The notes beneath the pieces are model-generated. The model was not told the origin of the DNA. It did no database searches and saw only the letters and a program-made list of their open reading frames with translations. Shown one piece after another: positions 24,650 through 34,553 of a stretch of DNA of 64,000 nucleotides. The position numbers and the translations under genes were made by a program. Positions within the stretch are counted from its first letter, which is position 1; each line of letters starts with the position of its first letter. The DNA is from Streptomyces sp. 1222.5 (GTDB lineage: Bacteria > Actinomycetota > Actinomycetes > Streptomycetales > Streptomycetaceae), in contig NZ_FNSZ01000001.1 in the NCBI RefSeq assembly GCF_900105245.1, positions 7,748,001-7,812,000 of the forward strand. Direction: 5' to 3'.

Positions 24650-24807
24650 GATTGAGAAGCCTAACCGCACAATCGCATCGGATTCTTCTGTTGGACCGCT
24701 GCCCGGCGGCCGCGCCAGAGTGGAAGCGTTCCCGGGCGGCCGACGCCCGACCGGACCGGACGCCGCCGGGAGCCGTAAGACCGTGTGCCAACCCCTCTGG
24801 AGTCGCG

Positions 24808-25800
<993 letters not shown>

Positions 25801-25821
25801 ACGGCTCGGGCGGAGGCGCGG

Positions 25822-26805
25822 TCAGGCGGTGAGCCCCTCGCTCACCGTCCACAGCCGCGCCGCCGCCTCCGGGTCGACCGCGTAGGGCAGCACACCGGGC
25901 AGCTCGGCCGTGGCGTACCAGTCGGCCTCCGCCTCCGGGGCGACCAGCGGGCTGATGTCGCAGTTCTCGCAGTAGACGCCGCCGAGTCCGTCGAGCCGCG
26001 GGCTGGTGGCGCACCACACGCCGGTGGCCGCTCCCTGCTGGACGGTCTTGAGCTGCCGGGCGGGGTCGATCACGACACGGCCCTCGCCGTCCACCGCGCC
26101 GGCCGCCCGCAGGGCCTCGGCGGAGACGTGCTTGGCGAGACCGGTGTCGACGACGGTGCCGGGATGCACGGCGAAGGCCCGCACGCCGTGGGCCCGGCCC
26201 CGCCGGTCCAGTTCCACGGCGAACAGCGCGTTGGCGGTCTTCGACTGGCCGTAGGCGACGAACGGTTCGTAGGGCCGGTGCTCGAAGTGCAGGTCCTCGA
26301 AGACGACGGGGGAGAAGCGGATGCCCCGGGACGACACCGCGACCACCCGCGCCCCGCGGGCCGCCACCAGGGCGGGCCACAGCCGGGCGGTCAGCCGGTG
26401 GTGACCGAGGTGGTTCGTCGCGAACTGCGCCTCGTGTCCGCGCGCGTCGCGGGTCAGCGGGGTCGCCATGATCCCGGCGCTGTTCACCAGGATGTGCAGC
26501 GGACGGCCGGAGGCCAGGAACCTCGCGGCGAAGGCGTCGACGGACGCCGGGTCGATCAGGTCCATCTCCGCCACCTCGACGCCGTCGAGGTTCCTCAGCG
26601 CGGCCCGGGCCCGCTCCGGGTTCCGGGCCGGTACGACGACCCGGGCGCCCGCGGCCCGCAGGACGCGGCTGGTCTCCAGGCCGATGCCCGAGTAGCCGCC
26701 GGTGACGACGGCGACCCTGCCGGTCAGATCGATGCCCTCGATGACGTCGCGCGCCGTGGACGCGGCGCCGAAGCCGGAGGGGAGGGGCTGCTGTGCGGTG
26801 GTCAT
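25822..26805 (-). CDS. Short-chain dehydrogenase, retinol-dehydrogenase-like
   Basis: A 327-residue classical SDR: TGGYSGIG nucleotide-binding motif, NSAGIM, active-site Ser in VVAVSSRGIRF and Y-x-x-x-K in YGQSKTANALF. The C-terminal region with YCENCDISPL is typical of the actinobacterial retinol dehydrogenase/WW-oxidoreductase-like branch. The ATG at 26805 follows GGAG; a longer frame to 26832 lacks one. It is divergent from an AraC regulator, which is the likely regulator. The substrate is unknown. Confidence 0.88.
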   Translation of the reverse strand: MTTAQQPLPSGFGAASTARDVIEGIDLTGRVAVVTGGYSGIGLETSRVLRAAGARVVVPARNPERARAALRNLDGVEVAEMDLIDPASVDAFAARFLASGRPLHILVNSAGIMATPLTRDARGHEAQFATNHLGHHRLTARLWPALVAARGARVVAVSSRGIRFSPVVFEDLHFEHRPYEPFVAYGQSKTANALFAVELDRRGRAHGVRAFAVHPGTVVDTGLAKHVSAEALRAAGAVDGEGRVVIDPARQLKTVQQGAATGVWCATSPRLDGLGGVYCENCDISPLVAPEAEADWYATAELPGVLPYAVDPEAAARLWTVSEGLTA

Positions 26806-26870
26806 GGTGGGTGTCTCCTCGTGCCGGGCCATGACTCCACCGTAGGCAGCGGTCCTCGTACGGAGAATGC

Positions 26871-26899
26871 TTGAGAGTGCGCCCTACTTGCGCGATAGT
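26871..26899 (+). promoter_or_regulatory. Promoter giving a leaderless AraC-family mRNA
   Basis: TTGAGA (26871-26876), exactly 17 bp, then GATAGT (26894-26899). The ATG at 26907 lies 8 nt beyond the -10, at the expected transcription start, and no ribosome-binding site exists. Confidence 0.65.
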
Positions 26900-26906
26900 T
26901 CGAAAC

Positions 26907-27824
26907 ATGTCCGTCGATCCGCTCTCCGACGCGCTCGCCGTGGCCGACGCCCGCGGGGTGTTCTCCGGCGGTTTCACGGCCGGTGGCCGCTGGGCCATCC
27001 GGCTGCGAGGGCGCGACAAGCTCAAGGTCAACGTCCTCGCGCGGGGCTCCTGCCTGCTCGTCGCCGAGGGCGGAGCCGGGCCGGTGGCGCTGGCCGAGGG
27101 CGACGTCGTCGTTTCCGACGGCCGGCGTTCCTACGTGCTGTGCAGTGATCCGGCGGTCACCCCGCTGGACCCGGCCGAGGTCGCCGTGGACCCGGACACC
27201 GCCGTCGGCGCGCTCGGCGGCGGAGAGGAGGTGCTGTGCGTCTCCGGGCACATCGACCTCAGCCGGGACGGCGGCGATCTGCTGCGCCGGGCCCTGCCGG
27301 ACCTGATCCACGTGCGGGCCGGCGCCACCGAGGCACCCGTGCTGCGCTGGCTCACCGGGCAGCTGATGGCGGAGATGAGCGGTGGCCGGGCCGGTTCCGC
27401 CTTCAGCTCCGACCACCTGGCCCAGCTGATGTTCGTCCAGGTGCTGCGAGCCTGCCTGAACGAGGCCGCGGGGCTGCCGCCCGGCTGGCTGCGGGCCCTC
27501 GCGGACGAGCGGCTGGCACCGGCCCTGCGGCTGATGCACGCCGACCCGGCCCGGCCGTGGCAGCTGCGGGAGCTGGCGGGGGCCGCCGCGATGTCCCGGA
27601 CCACCTTCGCCGTCCGGTTCCGCGAGGCCGCCGGAGTGCCACCGCTCACCTACCTGCAGAACTGGCGCATGAGCCTGGCCGCCCGCGCGCTCCGCGAGGA
27701 CGCCACCCCGGTGGCGGAACTGGCCCGCTCGGTCGGCTACGGCTCCGAAAGTGCCTTCAGCAACGCCTTCAAACGCACGGTCGGCGTCGCGCCCCGCCGC
27801 TACCGGGACGCGGTCAGGGGCTGA
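26907..27824 (+). CDS. AraC-family regulator with cupin sensor
   Basis: A 305-residue regulator. Residues 1-180 are a cupin-like sensing domain of the AraC_binding_6 type (GRWAIRLRGRDKLKVNVLARG), and residues 205-300 carry the two AraC HTHs (LRELAGAAAMSRTTFAVRFRE; VAELARSVGYGSESAFSNAFKR). Proteins of this layout usually regulate an adjacent oxidoreductase gene; here the SDR gene is divergent, 101 nt away. The start at 26907 is favoured by the promoter spacing. Confidence 0.9.
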   Translation: MSVDPLSDALAVADARGVFSGGFTAGGRWAIRLRGRDKLKVNVLARGSCLLVAEGGAGPVALAEGDVVVSDGRRSYVLCSDPAVTPLDPAEVAVDPDTAVGALGGGEEVLCVSGHIDLSRDGGDLLRRALPDLIHVRAGATEAPVLRWLTGQLMAEMSGGRAGSAFSSDHLAQLMFVQVLRACLNEAAGLPPGWLRALADERLAPALRLMHADPARPWQLRELAGAAAMSRTTFAVRFREAAGVPPLTYLQNWRMSLAARALREDATPVAELARSVGYGSESAFSNAFKRTVGVAPRRYRDAVRG

Positions 27825-27975
27825 GCCCGCCCGTGCGGGCACAGGGCCGCCGAGCCGCCGGTCCGCCCCGGTACCGACTTGTCGCCATGTTGTTCCCTCC
27901 GTGCGCGGTGACCCCGGTCCGTCCCACCGGGGCCGACCGCCACACACGGCGGAACCCCTCCGCGGACAGGCGGTG

Positions 27976-28359
27976 TCAGGCGCCCGCCGGCACCCGGTCG
28001 AGGAAGCCGAGCACCTGCCGGATACGGCCCTCCTCGTCCAGCGTCACCACGTCGAACCCGGCCACCGGCGCCGAGCCGTCGGCCTCGTTCACCAGCTCCC
28101 AGCCGAAGCGCGCGGTGTCGTGGTGCCCGTCCACCGCACCGAGCGGACGGAACACGAAGCCCGGGAACTGCTCGTGGACCGCGGCGATCACGGCCGCGAT
28201 CCCCGCGTGCCCGCGCACCTCGGCGAGCGGGTCGGTGTACCCGCCGTCCGCGGTCCACGCGGCGGCGACCGCCTTCTCGACCGCCGCCGGCTCGGTGGCG
28301 TTCCAGGCCTCGAAGTAACGGGCGGCGGCACTCTCGTAACGGTTCGTGTTCGCGGACAT
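27976..28359 (-). CDS. SnoaL-like/NTF2-fold protein
   Basis: A 127-residue NTF2-like protein (RYFEAWNATEPAAVEKAVAAA; ARFGWELVNEADGSAP; GFDVVTLDEEGRIRQVLGFL). SnoaL-like folds serve as isomerases, cyclases or binding proteins; this one looks like the single-domain nuclear transport factor 2 family with no recognised substrate. The ATG at 28359 is preceded by GAGGG. It sits alone between the AraC gene and a promoter region. Confidence 0.82.
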   Translation of the reverse strand: MSANTNRYESAAARYFEAWNATEPAAVEKAVAAAWTADGGYTDPLAEVRGHAGIAAVIAAVHEQFPGFVFRPLGAVDGHHDTARFGWELVNEADGSAPVAGFDVVTLDEEGRIRQVLGFLDRVPAGA

Positions 28360-28672
28360 GGTGATGCACCCTCCATCGAGGTCGTCATTCCTGTTCCGGG
28401 CCCGGATCCAGGTCTCGCCGATCCGGTGGGACCACCATGCCCGGGGCGCCACGGGCGGGTCGATTACCTCGGGCGTCATGCCCGCACCCCGAACGTCCGG
28501 TGTATTTCCGGCCAGAACGGACGGTGAATATGCCAACAGACTGGCCGGAAAGTCGTGGTGACTCTGTTTCGGCAGTGGCGATACTCGAACGTCAGGGGCA
28601 CTTCACCGCACAGGGGCCGCGCGGAAAGCGAGGACCGGCCGGCCACCAGGCGAGGCGACGGGGGAGTGAGAC
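28360..28672. other. Divergent intergenic region with a long inverted repeat
   Basis: About 310 nt with no convincing gene. An upstream extension of the SnoaL frame to 28536 is open but has poor start signals. The region holds the inverted repeat at 28505-28551, and a ribosome-binding site (GGGGGAG) for the gene at 28673. Confidence 0.5.
28505..28551. repeat. Perfect 11-bp inverted repeat with 25-nt spacer
   Basis: TTTCCGGCCAG (28505-28515) and CTGGCCGGAAA (28541-28551) are perfect reverse complements. The 25-nt spacer is comparatively AT-rich. It could be a cruciform-type terminator or two half-operators about three DNA turns apart. Confidence 0.55.
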
Positions 28673-29083
28673 GTGCACGACGAATTCCTGTGCCATGTCA
28701 CGGCATACGGCATGTGCGACGGACGGCGCATCGGCGTACCGCTCGGCACCTACCGCGCGCCCACCCTGGCACTGGCGCTGTGGTGGCTGCGGGACCGGGC
28801 CTCGTGGATCGCCGAGCGGCTCGATCCGAGCCCCGGGGACGGGACCTACCCGGCGGGCGCGCTCGTGCCGGTGGCGGACACGGTGGCCGACGTGCCTGCT
28901 CTGCTGCGGGCCTGGTGCGCCGACGACGCCCGGCAGGAGCTGGTCGCCGACGAGCTCGCGGGCGGCCGCCTGGTGCGGATCGCCGCCAGTGACGACACCA
29001 CCGAGTACGAACTGCTCGCCGAGTCCGTCGACGCCCTGCGCATGCAGCGCACCCTCCCGGCCCTCGTCATGCCCGTCGCCTGA
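28673..29083 (+). CDS. Hypothetical protein (136 residues)
   Basis: The GTG at 28673 has a strong GGGGGAG upstream and opens a 136-codon frame with normal codon bias. The protein is soluble, with an alternating hydrophobic start (HDEFLCHVTAYGMCDGRRIG), a Trp-rich helix (ALALWWLRDRASWIAERL) and acidic C-terminal half. I do not recognise a family. It lies upstream of, and on the same strand as, the FHA-ABC exporter gene (80 nt gap), but that gene appears to have its own promoter, so a functional link is unproven. Confidence 0.7.
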   Translation: MHDEFLCHVTAYGMCDGRRIGVPLGTYRAPTLALALWWLRDRASWIAERLDPSPGDGTYPAGALVPVADTVADVPALLRAWCADDARQELVADELAGGRLVRIAASDDTTEYELLAESVDALRMQRTLPALVMPVA

Positions 29084-29163
29084 CACGTGTCCGTGGGCCG
29101 GGCCACCTCCCGCGCATCTCCGTGGGCAGGCCCGAACGCGGATGAATCGGTAGAATCCTGACC

Positions 29164-31515
29164 ATGGCGGAGCGGCCGGTCGCCCCGACGGCGCCCGAAC
29201 TCGTCCTGGAGACCGACACGGGCTGCACGGTCATGAGCCCGGGTCACGACTATCACGTCGGACGTGACCCGCTGAGCGACATAGTCCTCGACGACGCCCG
29301 GGTCTCCTGGCACCACGCGGTCCTGCGGTGCGCCCACGACCGGTGGACCCTGGCGGACGAGCGGAGCACCAACGGCACCTACGCCGACGGACACAGGATC
29401 GAGCACTGGGACGTACTGCCCGGCAGCGAGATCCGCTTCGGCAATCCCACCGACGGCCCGCGCGCCGTCCTGACCGGCGCCCCCGAACCCGCCCGGGACC
29501 GGCCCTCCGCGGTGTCGATGCCCGAACTCACCGGCACCTTCCGCCGGCCCACCAACGTCCGGCCGCTGCCCGCGCGCACCATCCGCATCGGCCGGGCCCC
29601 CGACAACGACCTCGTGGTGGACGACCTGACCGTCTCCCGCCGGCACGCCGAACTGCGCGCGCACACCGACGGCACCTACGACATCGTCGACCTCGGCAGC
29701 CACAACGGCACGTACCTCAACGGCCGGCCCACCACCCAGGCCCCCGTCGGCCCCGGCGACACCATCGGCGTCGGGCACTCCGTGTTCTGCCTGGTCGGCG
29801 ACGAACTCCAGGAGTACGTCGACACCGGCGAGGTCTCCCTCGACGTCCAGGACCTCACCGTCGCGGTCGACGACGGCGACACGGTCCTGCTGGACCACGT
29901 GTCCTTCCCGGTCGGGGAGAAGTGCCTGCTCGCTGTCGTCGGCCCGAGCGGCGCCGGCAAGTCCACCCTGCTGAACGCCCTGACCGGGCAGCGCCCCGCC
30001 GACCGCGGCACCGTCCTGTACGACGGCCGCGACCTCTACCACGACTACGCCGAACTGCGCGGACGCATCGGTCTGGTCCCGCAGGACGACATCCTGCACC
30101 CCCAGCTCACCGTCCGCGCCGCCCTGTCGTACGCCGCCGAACTGCGCTTCCCGGAGGACACCGCGAAGACCGAACGGCTCGCCCGGGTCGACGAGGTGAT
30201 CCGTGAACTCGGCCTCGAACAACGCGCGGAGCAACCCGTGCACACCCTCTCCGGCGGCCAGCGCAAACGCGTCAGCGTCGCCCTGGAACTGCTCACCAAG
30301 CCCTCCCTGCTCTTCCTGGACGAGCCCACCTCCGGTCTCGACCCGGGTATGGACCGCTCGGTGATGAACATGCTCCGCGGCCTCGCCGACGACGGCCGCA
30401 CGGTCATCGTGGTCACGCACAGCGTGCTGAGCCTGGGCGTCTGCGACCGCCTCCTGGTGCTGGCCCCCGGCGGCAAGGTCGCCTACTACGGCGCGCCCGG
30501 CGACGCCCTCGCCTTCTTCGGCTTCGAGCAGTGGCCGGAGGCCTTCGAGGCGTTCGACCGCGACCCGGAGCGCGACTGGGCCCGGGAGTACCGGGAGTCG
30601 CCGTTCCACCGGCACTACGTCACCGAAGCCACCACCCGGCCCCACCACCCCGGACCGGCTCCCGTCGCGCCGGCGCCACCGCCCCGCCCCCGCGGTGCCG
30701 CGGCGCAGTTCGGCACCCTGGTCCGCCGGTACACGGCCGTCCTCGGCGCCGACCGCACCTTCCTCATGATCATGATCGCCCTGCCGTTCGTCATGGGCGC
30801 CATGGCCCGGGCCCTGGCGGGCGGCGCGCTCGTCCGGGACACGGCGATGAACACGCTGCTCATCCTGTGCGTCGGGGCGGTACTGACCGGAGCCGCCAAC
30901 GCGGTACGCGAACTGGTCAAGGAACGCGCCGTGTACCGCCGCGAACGGGCCGTCGGTCTGCCCAGATCCGCCTACCTGATGTCCAAGGTCGCGGTGCTCG
31001 GCACGATCACCGTCGCGCAGGCCGTCGTCCTCACTCTGGTCGCGCTGCTCGGCGTCGACCTCGGCGCCCCCGAAGGCAAGGGCGTCCTGCTGCCCCCGCT
31101 CGCCGAGATCACCCTCGCCGTCGCGCTCCTCGCGTTCACGGCGATGATGCTCGGCCTGCTGGTCTCCGCGCTGGTGCGCAAGGAGGAGGTGACGATGCCG
31201 CTGCTGGTGCTGCTCGCGATCGTCCAGGTCGTCTTCTGCGGTGCCCTGCTCCCCCTGGACGGCATGCCCGGCCTGGAACAGCTCGCCTGGCTCGTGCCGT
31301 CCCGCTGGGCGCTCGGCGCCATGGCCGGCACCGTCGGACTCTCCCGGATCGTGCCCGGCGACCTCACCGCCGACCCCCTGTTCCGGCACTCCGCGGGCGT
31401 CTGGCTGCTCGACCTGGCCATGCTGCTGGTGCTCTCCGCCCTCTACGGGTTCGCGGTCGCCCGGCTGCTGCGCCGGCACGAGCCGGCCGTGATGCGGAAG
31501 CGGGCGGCCCGATGA
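29164..31515 (+). CDS. Double-FHA-domain ABC-2 type exporter (half transporter)
   Basis: A 783-residue fusion in the order FHA-FHA-ATPase-membrane domain, similar in architecture to mycobacterial Rv1747. FHA1 (about 20-100) has VGRDPLSDIVLDD and STNGTYADG; FHA2 (about 130-215) has IGRAPDNDLVVDD, SRRHAEL and HNGTYLNG; both keep the phosphothreonine-binding residues. The ATPase has Walker A GPSGAGKS (about 260-267), LSGGQRKRVS and LLFLDEPTSGLD. The last 240 residues hold about six membrane helices of the ABCG/ABC-2 kind. It likely exports a substrate after recruiting a phosphorylated partner, plausibly from the Ser/Thr kinase two genes on. TAGAAT 7 nt before the ATG suggests a leaderless transcript. 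Confidence 0.92.
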   Translation: MAERPVAPTAPELVLETDTGCTVMSPGHDYHVGRDPLSDIVLDDARVSWHHAVLRCAHDRWTLADERSTNGTYADGHRIEHWDVLPGSEIRFGNPTDGPRAVLTGAPEPARDRPSAVSMPELTGTFRRPTNVRPLPARTIRIGRAPDNDLVVDDLTVSRRHAELRAHTDGTYDIVDLGSHNGTYLNGRPTTQAPVGPGDTIGVGHSVFCLVGDELQEYVDTGEVSLDVQDLTVAVDDGDTVLLDHVSFPVGEKCLLAVVGPSGAGKSTLLNALTGQRPADRGTVLYDGRDLYHDYAELRGRIGLVPQDDILHPQLTVRAALSYAAELRFPEDTAKTERLARVDEVIRELGLEQRAEQPVHTLSGGQRKRVSVALELLTKPSLLFLDEPTSGLDPGMDRSVMNMLRGLADDGRTVIVVTHSVLSLGVCDRLLVLAPGGKVAYYGAPGDALAFFGFEQWPEAFEAFDRDPERDWAREYRESPFHRHYVTEATTRPHHPGPAPVAPAPPPRPRGAAAQFGTLVRRYTAVLGADRTFLMIMIALPFVMGAMARALAGGALVRDTAMNTLLILCVGAVLTGAANAVRELVKERAVYRRERAVGLPRSAYLMSKVAVLGTITVAQAVVLTLVALLGVDLGAPEGKGVLLPPLAEITLAVALLAFTAMMLGLLVSALVRKEEVTMPLLVLLAIVQVVFCGALLPLDGMPGLEQLAWLVPSRWALGAMAGTVGLSRIVPGDLTADPLFRHSAGVWLLDLAMLLVLSALYGFAVARLLRRHEPAVMRKRAAR

Positions 31516-32063
31516 CCAAAGTGCCCGGCCCCGGATTCCGGCCCACGCATGTGGTCCCGGCGCACGGACTGCCCGCCTGGGAGGCGCCCGACCCGGCCCG
31601 GCCCACCGTGCCCCTCGACCCCCTGCTGCCCGTCCAGCTCGTGGAACGGCGCGGCGACTGGGGGCACATCCTGTGCGCCAACGGCTGGGGTGCCTGGGTC
31701 GACGGCCGGCTCCTGGTCGCCGTCCCCGAGGACCCGCCGGCCGGCGACGGCCCGGTCGGCGCCGCCGATCCCCGGCCCCTGCTGGCCCGCGTCGAACAGG
31801 CCCTCGCCGACTACCGGTCCGCGGTGGAGCAACTGGCCGCCGGCGACCTGGACGGCGAGGACTTCCAGGACCGCACCGAGGGCCTGCGGATCGGGATCGT
31901 CGTCGACGGCGAGTCCATGTGGATCTACGACGCCCGGGAGGAGCGGTGGATGTACGGCGACGGAAGCCGGCTGAACGCCTACGCCACCGACCGGGAGATC
32001 ACCGACACGGAGGCCGCCGGGCACGCCTCGACCCGGTTCGCCGCACCCGAGGGTGAGCGCTGA
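31512..32063 (+). CDS. SH3-like-domain hypothetical protein
   Basis: A 183-residue protein starting inside the stop codon of the exporter gene (ATGA overlap), so translationally coupled. Residues 35-75 resemble a bacterial SH3 fold (VQLVERRGDWGHILCANGWG, then AWVDGRLLV); the rest is an acidic, mostly helical region ending WIYDAREERWMYGDGS. There is no signal peptide, so it is cytoplasmic and could be an adaptor between exporter and kinase. Function is inferred only from the conserved gene order. Confidence 0.75.
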   Translation: MTKVPGPGFRPTHVVPAHGLPAWEAPDPARPTVPLDPLLPVQLVERRGDWGHILCANGWGAWVDGRLLVAVPEDPPAGDGPVGAADPRPLLARVEQALADYRSAVEQLAAGDLDGEDFQDRTEGLRIGIVVDGESMWIYDAREERWMYGDGSRLNAYATDREITDTEAAGHASTRFAAPEGER

Positions 32064-33097
32064 TGGCCGGGGAGACCAGCCTGTTCCGCGGGCGCCCCTC
32101 CGAACTGATCGGCCGCCGGGTGGCCGGCTACCTCATCGAGAGCGAGGTAGGCCGCGGCGGCATGGCCGTCGTCTACCGCGCCCGCGACCTGCGACTGGAC
32201 CGCACGGTGGCGCTCAAGCTGCTCGCGCCGGAACTCGCCCGCAACGACACCTTCCGCCGACGCTTCACCCACGAGTCCCAGGTCGCCGCCGCGATCGACC
32301 ATCCGCACATCGTGCCGGTGTTCGAGGCCGGCGAGACGGACGGCCTGCTCTACATCGCCATGCGCTACGTCCCCGGCAGCGACCTGCGCCATCTGCTCGA
32401 CCAGCGCGGTCCGCTGCCGCTCGCTGACACCGTGCGGATCAGCGCCCAGGTCGCCTCCGCCCTCGACGCCGCCCATGAACACGGTCTGGTGCACCGGGAC
32501 GTCAAACCCGGCAACATCCTGATCGCCGCGGGCACCGACAGCGACCACCCCGAGCACGTGTACCTCACCGACTTCGGGCTCACCAAGAAGTCGCTCTCCC
32601 TGACCGGCTTCACCAGCGTCGGCCAGTTCGTCGGCACCCTCGACTACGTGGCCCCCGAGCAGATCTCCGGTCGCCCGGTCGACGGCCGCTGCGACGTCTA
32701 CGGGCTGGCCTGTGTCGTCCACGAGGCCCTCACCGGGCGCCCGCCCTTCCAGCGCGAGGACGACATGGCGCTGCTCTGGGCCCACCAGTACGACGATCCG
32801 CCGCCGCCGAGCGGTGCGCGGCCGGGCCTCCCCGCCGCCGTCGACACCGTCTTCGCCCGCGCCCTCGCCAAGAGCCCCGACGCCCGCTACGACACCTGCC
32901 TCGACTTCGTCGCCGCCCTGCGCGCGACCGGCACGCCCGTACCGGCCACCCCGCCCGCCCCCGCCGCCCCGCAGGCGACCGCCAAGCCGACGCCCGTACC
33001 CACACCCGCGTCCCCGCCCGCGGCGAGCGGACCGGACCGTCCGGCGCCGACCGCGCCCGCGCCCCCGCGCTGGGCCGACCCCGTGTTCCGGGGCTAG
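32063..33097 (+). CDS. Soluble Ser/Thr protein kinase
   Basis: A 344-residue Hanks-type kinase: glycine loop VGRGGMAVVYRA, Lys in VALKLL, catalytic HRDVKPGN, DFG in LTDFGLTKK, an activation segment with several Ser/Thr (SLSLTGFTSVGQFVGT) and YVAPEQISGR. All catalytic residues are present. The last 60 residues are a Pro/Ala-rich tail with no membrane helix, unlike PknB. The start overlaps the previous stop (TGATG). Two phosphothreonine-binding FHA domains in the same operon make the exporter a likely target of this kinase (inference from Rv1747-PknF). Confidence 0.93.
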   Translation: MAGETSLFRGRPSELIGRRVAGYLIESEVGRGGMAVVYRARDLRLDRTVALKLLAPELARNDTFRRRFTHESQVAAAIDHPHIVPVFEAGETDGLLYIAMRYVPGSDLRHLLDQRGPLPLADTVRISAQVASALDAAHEHGLVHRDVKPGNILIAAGTDSDHPEHVYLTDFGLTKKSLSLTGFTSVGQFVGTLDYVAPEQISGRPVDGRCDVYGLACVVHEALTGRPPFQREDDMALLWAHQYDDPPPPSGARPGLPAAVDTVFARALAKSPDARYDTCLDFVAALRATGTPVPATPPAPAAPQATAKPTPVPTPASPPAASGPDRPAPTAPAPPRWADPVFRG

Positions 33098-34362
33098 GAC
33101 CCGCCCGTTCCGCGTCTGCGGCGCACCGGGTGGGCCGGCAGCGCCCCCAGGAAGCCGGTCACCAGCCCCCACAGCGCGCCCAGAGCCACCGCCTGCCACA
33201 GGTGGGGCAGGAGGAACAGTTCCCCGGACAGTCCGCCGCCCAGGTCGCCGATGCCGAGCAGGGACAGCGCGTAATGCGCCGAGATCCGCCCGGTCAGACA
33301 GATCATCAGCATCGTCAGGGCCAGCGCGACGGCCAGCCGCACGGCGTGCTGCCACGGACGGACCCGGGCCGGTGAGCACACCGCCGTCCGGAACGCGACG
33401 GCGAGCAGCAGAAGCGCGTCCACGACGACCAGCCACACGTACCGGCCGTCGTAGTCGGTGAGGGAGCCCAGGTTCAGTTCCGAGACGTCCGGGGTGCGCA
33501 GGACGGCGTCCAGGACGTGTGGCAGCGGCAGCCCGAACGGACCGTCGACGCGGCCGTCCCAGGTCGCCCCGAGGCCGAGACCGAAGCCCAGCCAGGCCAC
33601 ATTGGGCAGGCCCAGCAGGATCAGCGCGAGGGTCGTGGTCACGTGCCCGCGCGTGGCCGCGACGATCAGTGCCGTGACGAGGCCGATGGCGACGCAGGCG
33701 AGGAGCAGGACGACCATCGCGTGCGCCGCCGGGCGCACCGACTCCCGGAAGCGCAGCAGCCGCCCCGGCAGCGGCGCCCCGCGCGCGACCGCCAGCGCCA
33801 GTACGAGCACTCCGGCGAGCCACAGCAGCCCGAACAGCACGGTCAGCGGGACGTTCGCGGCGAAGCCCACCTTCGGCGCCGCGCCGAACAGCTCCGCGAG
33901 ATCGCTGAGTGTGCCGCTGCCCATGTCGACGGCGAAGGTCTGCCGGGCGCCGAGGGCCAGACCGACCAGGGCGAGCACCCACAGCACCGCGATCCTCGCG
34001 GCCCACCCGGCCAGTTCCCGCACCGAGGCGACCGCCCGGTGCCGCAGCGGGCGCAAAAAGCCGCCGCCGATCAGCAGCGCGCCGGCGAGGGTCACCGACA
34101 GCGGCATCACGGTGACCCCGGCCCGTGACTCTGCGAGCGCGCCCGCGTCGCCCGCCAGTTCGATGCTGCCGCCGACCGCCGTCACCAAGGTGGCCGCGAC
34201 GACCCTCGGAAACGCGCCGTCCGGCAGGTCGGCGGCCCCGGCCGCCCACAGCCCGAGCGCCGCCAACAGCGTCATTACCGCGAGCGCGACCAGCACGGTG
34301 CCCACGGCCTGGACCCAGCCGTGACGGGCGACCGTGCGCTCGGAGACGGTGGGAGGGCTCAC
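33094..34362 (-). CDS. Streptophobe-family membrane protein
   Basis: A 422-residue protein with about ten hydrophobic segments and little charge (ALAVMTLLAALGLWAAGAAD; LALILLGLPNVAWLGFGLGL), recognised as the streptophobe family, found in streptomycetes with no known function. The GTG at 34362 is chosen because TAGCGT lies exactly 7 nt upstream, giving a leaderless start; an ATG at 34452 would add 30 polar residues. It converges with the kinase gene, sharing the bases CTAG so that both genes end in overlapping TAG codons. Confidence 0.78.
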   Translation of the reverse strand: MSPPTVSERTVARHGWVQAVGTVLVALAVMTLLAALGLWAAGAADLPDGAFPRVVAATLVTAVGGSIELAGDAGALAESRAGVTVMPLSVTLAGALLIGGGFLRPLRHRAVASVRELAGWAARIAVLWVLALVGLALGARQTFAVDMGSGTLSDLAELFGAAPKVGFAANVPLTVLFGLLWLAGVLVLALAVARGAPLPGRLLRFRESVRPAAHAMVVLLLACVAIGLVTALIVAATRGHVTTTLALILLGLPNVAWLGFGLGLGATWDGRVDGPFGLPLPHVLDAVLRTPDVSELNLGSLTDYDGRYVWLVVVDALLLLAVAFRTAVCSPARVRPWQHAVRLAVALALTMLMICLTGRISAHYALSLLGIGDLGGGLSGELFLLPHLWQAVALGALWGLVTGFLGALPAHPVRRRRGTGGS

Positions 34363-34553
34363 GCCTGCCACGCTAAGCAGCTTCCGGGCGCCGCGCCCGC
34401 CGGGTGGGCCGGCCGTCCGCGTCGGCTTGCGAGCGTCACCCGACTGCGACACACAATGGGATCAACGTGCACCCGAATGCAGCAGACAGGGTGTGACCGC
34501 CAAGAAGCCGCACGAGCCGCGCAGCGCGACGACCGCGACGGGAAGAAGGCCTC

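Noticed and set aside
24650..24807. LysR binding site (ATTG-N15-CAAT at 24651-24673)
   Set aside because: The match to T-N11-A type sites is too weak to call an operator.
28360..28536. N-terminal extension of the SnoaL-like protein
   Set aside because: Open but without a ribosome-binding site; the ATG at 28359 has GAGGG upstream and fits the family length.
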